51,775 bases of DNA from Alphaproteobacteria bacterium (lineage in GTDB: Bacteria > Pseudomonadota > Alphaproteobacteria > Rhizobiales > Beijerinckiaceae): positions 1 through 51,775 of the forward strand of contig VGDY01000009.1 in assembly GCA_016869555.1 (NCBI GenBank), written 5' to 3'. A program made the position numbers and the translations under genes. The notes under the pieces are model-generated. The model did not search any database. It was not told where the DNA came from and saw only the letters and a list, made by a program, of their open reading frames with translations. Positions 45,416-51,775 of this stretch are shown one piece after another (positions within the stretch are counted from its first letter, which is position 1; every line of letters begins with the position of its first letter).

Positions 45416-46345
45416 ATGCGGATCAAGGTCTTGGGGGCGGGCGCCGGCGGCGGTTTCCCGCAATGGAACTGCAACTGCGGCAATTGCCGCGCGGTTCGCG
45501 CGGGAACGCCGGGTTTTGCGCCACGTACGCAGTCGTCGCTGGCGGTCAGCGCTAACGGCGTCGACTGGCTTCTGCTCAACGCCTCGCCCGACCTGCGGCA
45601 GCAAATCTCGGCCGCGCCCGAGCTTGCGCCTGGCGCCGACGATGGACTGCGGGCGAGTCCGATAAAGGCGGTGGCGCTGACCAACGGCGACGTCGATCAT
45701 GTCGCTGGCCTGCTCAACATGCGCGAAGCGCAGCCGTTCAGCCTTTACGCCGCTGGACGCGTTCTTGACGCGCTCGGCGCCAATCCGATCTTCACGATAC
45801 TGCAGACGCCGCTGGTGCCGCGCATCGAACTGCATATGGACGAAGCGGTCGCGATAAGAGGCGCCGGCCTCGATCTTGGGCTCGCCATCCGCGCCTTTCC
45901 GGTGCCGGGCAAGATCGCGCTCTATCTCGAAAACGCAAATGCGCCGAACTTCGGAACAAGCGCGGGCGACACGCTCGGACTGGAGATCATCGAAGCCGAG
46001 ACCGGCGACTCATTCTTCTACATCCCCGGCTGCGCGAAGGTGGATGCATCGCTCGCCGATCGACTTCGCGGCGCCAGGCTCGTCTTCTTCGACGGCACGC
46101 TGTTTCACGAAAACGAGATGATCGAGCAGGGCCTGCTCGGCAAGACCGGTTCGCGCATGGGCCATATCAATGTGAGCGGCGCCGACGGCTCCATCGCCGC
46201 CTTCGCGCCGCTTGGCGTCGAGCGCAAAATTTACGTGCACATCAACAATTCCAATCCGCTTCTCAACGAGTTCTCGGAAGAATATGCGATCGCCCAGGCG
46301 GCTGGCTGGGAGATCGGCGAGGATGGGATGGAGGTCAAGCTGTGA
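45416..46345 (+). CDS. pqqB: PQQ biosynthesis protein PqqB
   Basis: A 309-residue metallo-beta-lactamase-fold protein of pyrroloquinoline quinone synthesis, thought to hydroxylate the Glu-Tyr-derived intermediate. The N-terminal VLGAGAGGGFPQWNCNCGNC and the metal site TNGDVDHVAGLLN are characteristic. Start at 45416 follows GGAAAGG; 45401 is an alternative. The 294 bases upstream hold no pqqA-like frame with an E-x3-Y motif, so the precursor peptide gene must be elsewhere. pqqC overlaps its stop by four bases. Confidence 0.94.
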   Translation: MRIKVLGAGAGGGFPQWNCNCGNCRAVRAGTPGFAPRTQSSLAVSANGVDWLLLNASPDLRQQISAAPELAPGADDGLRASPIKAVALTNGDVDHVAGLLNMREAQPFSLYAAGRVLDALGANPIFTILQTPLVPRIELHMDEAVAIRGAGLDLGLAIRAFPVPGKIALYLENANAPNFGTSAGDTLGLEIIEAETGDSFFYIPGCAKVDASLADRLRGARLVFFDGTLFHENEMIEQGLLGKTGSRMGHINVSGADGSIAAFAPLGVERKIYVHINNSNPLLNEFSEEYAIAQAAGWEIGEDGMEVKL

Positions 46346-47112
46346 ACGAGATCGTAGCCATCGATTGGCGCGAGGCCGCGCCGCTTTCCCGCAAGGAATT
46401 CGAAGCCGCGATCCGCGCCGTCGGCGCCGAGCGCTATCACGACAAGCACGAATTTCATAAGCTGCTGCACGGCGGCAAGCTCAACAAGGACCAGGTCGCC
46501 GCCTGGGCGCTCAACCGTTACTGCTACCAGGAGGCGGTGCCGCGCAAGGACGCCGCCTTCATGAGCCGCGTCCACGACCGCGACCTGCGCCGCGAATGGA
46601 TTCACCGCATCCATGATCACGACGGTCTCGGCGAGGAAGGCGGCGGCATCGAGCGCTGGCTTGTACTGACCGACGCGCTGGGGTTTTCGCGCGATTATGT
46701 GACGTCGCGCCGCGGGGCCCTGCCCGCGACCAAATTCGCGGTCGAAGCTTATGTGCGCTTCGTCGTCGAACAGCCGCTCACTGTCGCTGTGGCGTCTTCG
46801 CTGACGGAACTCTTCGCGCCGTCAATCCATCGCGAACGCATCGCCGGCATGCTCGAAAACTACGATTTCGTCGACGACGGCGTCATGGCCTATTTCAAGC
46901 GTCGGCTGAGCCAGGCGCCGCGCGATTCCGAATTCGCGCTGGGTTTCGTGCTCGACAACGCCAGGACTCGCGCCGAGCAGGAGGCCTGCGTCGGCGCCGT
47001 GCGGTTCAAATGCGACGTCTTGTGGGCGCAGCTTGACGCCTTACATCACGCTTACGTCACGCCGGCGCTGATCCCGCCCGGCGCATGGCGGCCAGGAGAA
47101 GCGAATGTCTGA
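46342..47112 (+). CDS. pqqC: PQQ synthase PqqC
   Basis: A 256-residue cofactor-free oxidase of the TenA/heme-oxygenase-like all-helical fold, catalysing the last ring closure and eight-electron oxidation to PQQ. RYHDKHEFHKLLHGGKL (start of the active site), ALNRYCYQEAVPRKDAAF and RIHDHDG are family hallmarks. Start GTG shares four bases with the pqqB stop, and its end overlaps the next gene by 8 bases, so the three genes are tightly coupled. Confidence 0.95.
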   Translation: MNEIVAIDWREAAPLSRKEFEAAIRAVGAERYHDKHEFHKLLHGGKLNKDQVAAWALNRYCYQEAVPRKDAAFMSRVHDRDLRREWIHRIHDHDGLGEEGGGIERWLVLTDALGFSRDYVTSRRGALPATKFAVEAYVRFVVEQPLTVAVASSLTELFAPSIHRERIAGMLENYDFVDDGVMAYFKRRLSQAPRDSEFALGFVLDNARTRAEQEACVGAVRFKCDVLWAQLDALHHAYVTPALIPPGAWRPGEANV

Positions 47113-48577
47113 GGCGCACGCCGCGCGGTTCGTGATCGGCCCCGACTCGCGTCCGGCCTTCACGCGCTATGCGCGGCTGCACGAAGACCGCGCGCGTGCG
47201 CGCACCGTCATTCTCGCGCCAGAGCGCGCCTATGAGCTCGATCCGATCGGACTCATTGTCCTGCGCGCGATCGATGGCGCGACGCGCCTCGCCGATCTCT
47301 GCGCCCGGCTTGCCGAGCAATATGCGGCGCCGCTCGACATCATCACGCGAGACGTGAGCGCTCTACTGCAAGGGCTCGCCGACAAGCGACTGCTGCGCGA
47401 CGGGGCCGATCAATTCGCCGCGCCGGCGCCTTCCGACTTCGCCGCCTCGATCGCGCCATTTGCCGGCGGACCTGCGGGGCTGCTCGCCGAACTCACCCAT
47501 CGCTGCCCGCTGCAATGTCCCTACTGCTCCAATCCGCTCGAGCTCGAGCGATCGAATGCGGAGCTCACCGCCGACGAATGGGGCGAAACGTTTCGCCAGG
47601 CGGCGTCGATCGGCGCGCTGCAGCTGCATCTTTCCGGCGGCGAACCCACCGCGCGGCGGGATCTCGAAGACATACTCGCGCATGCCGTCGACGCCGGGCT
47701 CTATACCAATCTCGTCACCTCCGCCGTGCTGCTGACGAGAGAGCGATTGCAGCGTCTCGCCGAGATCGGCCTCGATCATGTGCAGGTCTCCATCCAGGAT
47801 GTCGTTCCAAAGAGCGCGGATCGCATCTCCGGCTTTGAGGGGGGCGTCGCCAGGAAGCGCGACGTGGCGCGCTGGACGCGCGAATTCGGCATGGGACTGA
47901 CGATCAATGCGCCGATGCACCGTCAGAACATCGCGCATCTGCCGCAGATCATCGATTTCGCGGTCGAGGTCGACGCGCAGCGCATCGAGATCGCGCATAT
48001 TCAATATTACGCCTGGGCGCAGATAAATCGCGCCGCGCTCATTCCGACGCGTGAGACCTTTATGGAGACGGTCGGAATTGTCGACGAAGCAAAGAAGCGT
48101 CTCGCCGGCGTTCTCAACTTCGATTTCGTTATTCACGATCATTACGCCAAGCGGCCGAAGGCGTGCACGGGCGGCTGGGGCCGTTCGATCTTGGCGGTGA
48201 CGCCATCGGGCAAAGCCCTGCCCTGCCACGCCGCGCAGACCTTGCCGGGTCTGGCCTTCGACGACGTGCGCGAGCGACCGCTTGCCGACATCTGGAGAAA
48301 CGGATCGGCCTTCAACGCCTTCCGCGGCACGGATTGGATGAAGGAGCCCTGTCGCTCTTGCGACCGCCGCGAGATCGATTTCGGCGGTTGCCGCTGTCAG
48401 GCTTTCGCGATCGTCGGCGACGCGGCGGCGACCGATCCAGCCTGCCATCTCTCGCCGGACCATGCGCGCTTCGCCGCTTACGCCGAAGTCGAGTCGCAGG
48501 CGCCGGCACCCGATTTCATTTACCGCCGCTATGGCGGCGCGGCGGCGTCGAAGGCGCGCGCCAAGGAGCCGGCGTAG
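47105..48577 (+). CDS. pqqE: fused PqqD-PqqE: precursor-binding domain plus radical-SAM enzyme
   Basis: A 490-residue fusion. Residues about 15-100 form a PqqD domain (RALYELDPIGLIVLRAI-type winged helix), which in other bacteria is a separate peptide chaperone binding PqqA. Residues 125-485 are PqqE, with the radical-SAM cluster C134-x3-C138-x2-C141 (CPLQCPYC), LSGGEPTARRDL, and a C-terminal SPASM domain with clustered cysteines (ACTGGWG, PCHAAQ, CRSCDRR, GGCRC). PqqE links Glu and Tyr of PqqA. Some methylotrophs fuse PqqC to PqqD; here D is joined to E. Confidence 0.95.
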   Translation: MSEAHAARFVIGPDSRPAFTRYARLHEDRARARTVILAPERAYELDPIGLIVLRAIDGATRLADLCARLAEQYAAPLDIITRDVSALLQGLADKRLLRDGADQFAAPAPSDFAASIAPFAGGPAGLLAELTHRCPLQCPYCSNPLELERSNAELTADEWGETFRQAASIGALQLHLSGGEPTARRDLEDILAHAVDAGLYTNLVTSAVLLTRERLQRLAEIGLDHVQVSIQDVVPKSADRISGFEGGVARKRDVARWTREFGMGLTINAPMHRQNIAHLPQIIDFAVEVDAQRIEIAHIQYYAWAQINRAALIPTRETFMETVGIVDEAKKRLAGVLNFDFVIHDHYAKRPKACTGGWGRSILAVTPSGKALPCHAAQTLPGLAFDDVRERPLADIWRNGSAFNAFRGTDWMKEPCRSCDRREIDFGGCRCQAFAIVGDAAATDPACHLSPDHARFAAYAEVESQAPAPDFIYRRYGGAAASKARAKEPA

Positions 48578-48789
48578 GGTCAGAGCGGACGCCGCTGCAA
48601 GCCGCCGCTACAGTAGCGTCGCCAATGCGCTCCCCCGGCTTGAGATCGCGCGTCGGGCTGGCGCGACGGCCACAGCCTGCAAAAAAATCACATCCGGTAA
48701 GAAAGGAGCAACTTCCGCTCAGCATATTAAGCCCTGTCTCGCGGAGTTAACAATTTGTTTCGCATAAGTCGCGTAACGGAGCTTGTCGC

Positions 48790-49194
48790 ATGAAGTCGCG
48801 GGATACGCTTGTCCGTCTGAAACGATTTCAGGCCGAGGAAAAACGCCGGCGTGTTGTCCAGCTCAACGGGATGATCGCCGAATTCACGCGCATGGCCAAT
48901 GAGCTTGAACGCGAAATCGGCCAGGAAGAGCGGCGCGCCAACATCAGCGACCTCAATCATTTCGCCTATCCGACCTACGCCCGCGCCGCGCGCGCGCGTC
49001 GCGAGAATATTCTCGCCTCGATCAACGAACTGCGCGGACAGCTCGATGAGGCGGAAGCGCAGTTCAAGGAAGCGAGCGAAGACCTCGCCAAGACTCAAAG
49101 CCAGGACGCGAGGGATCGCGGCGCCGAGCGGATGATCGACGTTGTCGCCGACCGCCGCCACGGCGAAAGGCCCGAAGCGCTTCGCCGCGCTTAA
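48790..49194 (+). CDS. fliJ: FliJ-like coiled-coil protein
   Basis: A 134-residue helical coiled-coil protein (charged heptads across about 1-115) with the segment NISDLNHFAYPTYARAARARRENI that marks the alphaproteobacterial FliJ-like family. FliJ helps deliver substrates to the flagellar export gate. No other flagellar gene lies here, but in related genomes this gene stands alone, often near ctrA. Its assignment as a true FliJ is by family resemblance. Confidence 0.78.
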   Translation: MKSRDTLVRLKRFQAEEKRRRVVQLNGMIAEFTRMANELEREIGQEERRANISDLNHFAYPTYARAARARRENILASINELRGQLDEAEAQFKEASEDLAKTQSQDARDRGAERMIDVVADRRHGERPEALRRA

Positions 49195-49769
49195 CGGCTA
49201 AACAGCCGCCAGCGCATCCTGCCGCGCGGCGGTCGCGCCCAGACTCCCACCGTTCTCCGACGAAGAGCGCTGACGTCGCCGCCTTTGGCGAGAGACGCTG
49301 CGATTGACGCTACGTCGAAGTCAAATCTTCGATGAAAACACGACGGGCCGGAACGCCCCGCCTCGACGAAGGCAAGTTCGAAGCGCGCGAGATCGACAAT
49401 CCAGACCGGCGCCAATTCGCGCCGCGCGAGACTCCTGTCGAGAAGGGCGACAAGCGCCGCCGCGTCTGCGCGGGTGCTTCCGTCTCTCGCGCGCCCGCGG
49501 ATCGCCTCCGCCAGAAGCGAGTCGAACCGGTCGCCCAATACGCGCGCGGTGAGCGGCAGCGCCCTGCGCGCATAGAGCGTGCGTTTGCCGATGAGGCTCC
49601 GCGCAAAGGCGTCCGTTTCACGCCGATCGAGCGACGCGAGGCGTTGCGCGTCATTAGCGCTTAGGCCGAAACGCGTCGAAACGGCGATCGGCGCCTCGAA
49701 GAATTCGCGGCGCAGATCATCATCGGTGAATAGGCGCGCCAACAGCGCCTGGGTTTCGGCTAACGCCAT
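49191..49769 (-). CDS. DUF2063/HvfC-like partner protein of the MNIO enzyme
   Basis: A 192-residue protein. The N-terminal part (MALAETQALLARLFTDDDLR, then RFGLSANDAQRLASLD and FARSLIGKRTLYARRALPLTARVLGDRF) has the all-helical form of the DUF2063 or putative DNA-binding partner proteins (HvfC/MbnC-type) encoded next to DUF692 enzymes. Such partners bring the substrate to the enzyme or complete it. The start at 49769 overlaps the DUF692 stop by 10 bases. I see no metal-binding motif of its own. Confidence 0.7.
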   Translation of the reverse strand: MALAETQALLARLFTDDDLRREFFEAPIAVSTRFGLSANDAQRLASLDRRETDAFARSLIGKRTLYARRALPLTARVLGDRFDSLLAEAIRGRARDGSTRADAAALVALLDRSLARRELAPVWIVDLARFELAFVEAGRSGPSCFHRRFDFDVASIAASLAKGGDVSALRRRTVGVWARPPRGRMRWRLFSR

Positions 49770-50596
49770 CGTCGATTTTCCACGAGCGTTGCGCGCGCCC
49801 GCTCCGCTTCCCCGATCAGTTCGGAGAACGGCGGAATATTTTCGTCGCGCTCGAGAAGGACGGCCTTGACCGGCGCGCGCGCCACGACGCGCTCGTAAAG
49901 CGTCCAAACCGCATCACTCGTCGGCGCGTCATGGCTGTCGATCAACAGGCCGTTGCGCGCGCGTCCGCCGGCGTAGTGAATTTGCACGAGCCGCTCCCAT
50001 GGCCAGCGCTCGAACTGCGCATCGAGATCGAAGCCGAAATTCATCGCATTGACATGCATATTGGCGACGTCGCACAGCCAGCCGCATCCTGTCGCTTCCA
50101 GCGTGCGCGTCAGGAATTCAGCCTCGTCCATTTCGGCGCCGGGAACGCGCACGACGCAGCTAATGTTTTCCAGAATCAGCGGCGTCTTGATGCGCCGGCG
50201 CAGATAATCGACATTGCGCGCGACTGCATCGATCGCCTCTTGTGTGTAGGGCAGCGACGCAAGATGGCCGATTCGAACGCCGCCGGCGCGCGTGAAGCAG
50301 AGATGTTCGCTCCACCAGGGCGGATCGATGCGCTCGATCAACGCGGCGATTTTACCGAGATAGCGCGGATCGACGCCGTCGGCGCCGCCGATCGAGAGAT
50401 CGAGACCATGCGCGACGAGCGGGAAGTGCGATCTTAGAAGGTCGAGTTCGTCGAGTTTCTCTCGCGTTGCGTCGAGATAGTGATCGGCGACGATCTCGAG
50501 AAAATCGATCCGGTCTCGATGAGCGAAGAGATCGGCGCGAAACTGCGGGCGATAGCCGATTCCGGAGCCTAGTGCCGGCGCGTCAATCGCCGCCAC
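49760..50596 (-). CDS. DUF692 multinuclear iron oxygenase (MNIO, MbnB/HvfB-type)
   Basis: A 278-residue TIM-barrel MNIO enzyme. Its apparent iron ligands are all in place: H63 (VAHGLDLS), H98 (SEHLCF), E143 (LENIS), D176 and H181 (CDVANMHVNA), H207 (QIHYAGG), D220 and H222 (DSHDAP) and E249 (LERDENIP). MNIO enzymes convert cysteines and other residues of peptide substrates, as in methanobactin (MbnB) or bufferins. The GTG at 50596 overlaps the stop of the upstream Cys-tailed membrane-protein gene; a start 9 bases earlier is possible. With its partner gene it forms a complete modification pair. Confidence 0.88.
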   Translation of the reverse strand: MAAIDAPALGSGIGYRPQFRADLFAHRDRIDFLEIVADHYLDATREKLDELDLLRSHFPLVAHGLDLSIGGADGVDPRYLGKIAALIERIDPPWWSEHLCFTRAGGVRIGHLASLPYTQEAIDAVARNVDYLRRRIKTPLILENISCVVRVPGAEMDEAEFLTRTLEATGCGWLCDVANMHVNAMNFGFDLDAQFERWPWERLVQIHYAGGRARNGLLIDSHDAPTSDAVWTLYERVVARAPVKAVLLERDENIPPFSELIGEAERARATLVENRRWR

Positions 50597-51500
50597 CGCT
50601 CGCACCGCCGTCGCCGCAACTGCCGCCGCAGCTCGACCCGCAATTGGAGCCCTGGCTTTGCGAGCCGCGGCTGAAGGTTTCGGCGAACATCGCCTCGGTC
50701 GTGCCCTTGAGCGGCGAGAATCCGTAAAGACCGATAAGAAACAGCGCCGCGCCATGGAACGCGCGCGCCTCCGGCCCCGGCGAGCCGATGTGCGCGACCG
50801 CCGCTTGCAAGCGCTCACCATAGGCGAGTCGCATCGCTTCGAGATAGGCGTGGCCGCGACGGCTCGCGTGGGTTCTGGTCATCACATAGGCGAGCGCGAA
50901 AAGCGCGGCGACGGAAGCGGCGGCGAGAAAGATGAGATAGGCGAGGTTCGCTGGACCCTTCGACCATTCGACGGCGATCTTCGCAAGCGCCACGCCAACG
51001 ATGATCAGCGTTCCGCCGATCTGCGCGCGCCGGCGCCAGATTTTCACCGACGCGGGTTTGATCAGCTCCTCCGCCGCGAGTTTGGCGCGGATCGGCGCGA
51101 GCTGCTCGAGAAGCCGTCGCCGCAGGCTGCGATCTTCAAACAGCACATGCGCCTTCGGCTTCGCCTGCGCGGCTTCAAGCAGGAGCGTCTCCATCGCATT
51201 GAGCTCGCCCGGTTGCGGCTGGCTTTCGGTGGGAATCACGTGATCCTTGGGCGCGAGAGCGATAAAGCCGCGCTGCGCAAGATCATAGATCAGCGTTCGG
51301 ATGACCTGATTGACGCCGCCCTGCAGGAAGGCGACTTCCATCGCATCCGGGTTTTGCGGCACAGGCGGCGGCGGACGCCGATCGGTGCGATCCGCGAGGC
51401 GGATGCAGAGATAAACGGCCGCCAGAACGATGATGACGACGAGCCCGAAGACATTGAGGAATTCCGGGCCGGGAAGATCGAGGATCGCAAAATTTTTCAC
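50583..51500 (-). CDS. TIGR04222-type membrane protein with Gly/Cys C-terminal tail
   Basis: A 305-residue protein with an N-terminal membrane helix (about 15-33), a winged-helix-like cytosolic region with QGGVNQVIRTLIYDLAQRGFIAL, and two central helices (about 168-210). It matches my recollection of TIGR04222, a domain found just before low-complexity tails. The tail is Gly/Ser-rich with C287, C291 and C295, each followed by Gly. GTG 51500 follows GAGG. The gene begins 9 bases after ctaA and overlaps the MNIO gene, making the tail a candidate substrate. Confidence 0.72.
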   Translation of the reverse strand: MKNFAILDLPGPEFLNVFGLVVIIVLAAVYLCIRLADRTDRRPPPPVPQNPDAMEVAFLQGGVNQVIRTLIYDLAQRGFIALAPKDHVIPTESQPQPGELNAMETLLLEAAQAKPKAHVLFEDRSLRRRLLEQLAPIRAKLAAEELIKPASVKIWRRRAQIGGTLIIVGVALAKIAVEWSKGPANLAYLIFLAAASVAALFALAYVMTRTHASRRGHAYLEAMRLAYGERLQAAVAHIGSPGPEARAFHGAALFLIGLYGFSPLKGTTEAMFAETFSRGSQSQGSNCGSSCGGSCGDGGASGGGD

Positions 51501-51509
51501 GCCGCCGCC

Positions 51510-51775
51510 TCAGTGCGTAACTACGTCTTGCGCAAGGCGTCGCGCCTGCAGCGTCGCCACCGCCAGAACCGCCATGCCGATCGCCTGATGCGCGAGCGCC
51601 AGGGCGATATGCGGCGCGCCGGCGAAGGGCGGCTCGACCAACACCAAGGTCGCGATTCCGAGCGCGATCTGCATCAGCACATGGCCGAACAGAATCGCGG
51701 CGCCGCGGCGCGCGCGTCCTTCCGCATTCATCCATGCGTCGATGAGATGCCCGAGCGCCAGGGCGAAAATCGCAT
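51510..51775 (-). CDS. ctaA: heme A synthase, C-terminal part (gene runs off window)
   Basis: The last 87 residues of a COX15/CtaA-type heme A synthase, which oxidises heme O to heme A for aa3 oxidases. The final helices (GAAILFGHVLMQIALGIATL and ALAHQAIGMAVLAVATLQA) are typical, including the heme-ligand histidine of ALAHQ. The 5' end lies beyond position 51775. It is the first visible member of the minus-strand run ctaA, Cys-tailed protein, MNIO and partner. Confidence 0.8.
   Translation of the reverse strand, partial: AIFALALGHLIDAWMNAEGRARRGAAILFGHVLMQIALGIATLVLVEPPFAGAPHIALALAHQAIGMAVLAVATLQARRLAQDVVTH

Noticed and set aside
48730-48789. TTAA/TTAAC words before fliJ as CtrA-binding sites
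   Set aside because: Spacing between half-sites does not match TTAA-N7-TTAA; too weak to claim.

Overview
The window comes from a GC-rich alphaproteobacterium of the Hyphomicrobiales (Rhizobiales) type. Evidence: PDH E1-beta with an N-terminal lipoyl domain, TrcR (DUF1013), the LdtR/DUF6163 pair, a FliJ-like protein, a CtaA heme A synthase end and rhizobial-style trp/moa order. A PQQ biosynthesis cluster (pqqB, pqqC, fused pqqDE) points to a methylotroph or methanotroph, with Methylocystaceae or Beijerinckiaceae the best guess. That assignment is inferred from gene content only.

Layout. 1-3.5 kb: end of a repeat-bearing intergenic region, pdhB and pdhA (minus strand) with their terminator, and a DUF1499 membrane protein. 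3.6-8.4 kb: an accessory-looking patch with a 70-aa orphan, a truncated TonB-receptor plug, a Nudix hydrolase, a vapBC toxin-antitoxin pair bracketed by copies of the tuf 3' end, a stand-alone tuf gene, a two-gene module with a TIR-like protein, and a Cys-rich secreted protein. 8.6-25.5 kb: mostly housekeeping (membrane protein, PyrC-like protein, PAS histidine kinase, ftsEX, YdcF, ABC exporter, acyl-CoA synthetase, trcR, purM-purN-GST operon, ndk, catalase-like protein). 25.5-30.4 kb: tpiA, an arsR-arsC-acr3 arsenic operon, a secreted ClpP-like protein and ppk2. 30.4-43.7 kb: ppiD-trpE, DUF6163-ldtR, an M50 protease, trpG-trpD-trpC-moaC, a two-gene insert, moeA, psd and pssA. 43.7-49.2 kb: orphan AbrB-type antitoxin, DUF900 lipoprotein hydrolase, pqqB-pqqC-pqqDE, fliJ-like gene. 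49.2-51.8 kb: a minus-strand run of ctaA (partial), a TIGR04222-type membrane protein with a Gly/Cys tail, a DUF692 (MNIO) enzyme and its DUF2063-like partner.

How the genes work together. The tryptophan genes make anthranilate and carry it to indole-glycerol phosphate; moaC and moeA serve molybdenum cofactor synthesis; psd and pssA make phosphatidylethanolamine; pqqB, pqqC and pqqDE make the cofactor of periplasmic alcohol/methanol dehydrogenases. The ars operon gives arsenate reduction and arsenite export under ArsR control.

The most interesting candidate for an undescribed system is at the right edge. A DUF692 iron oxygenase with a full apparent metal-ligand set (the family of MbnB and of bufferin-modifying enzymes) and its partner protein overlap a membrane protein whose C terminus ends in three Cys-Gly units spaced four residues apart. 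That tail looks like a modification substrate, and the set lies directly behind heme A synthase. Next are the tuf-3'-end duplications around vapBC and the TIR-like two-gene module.
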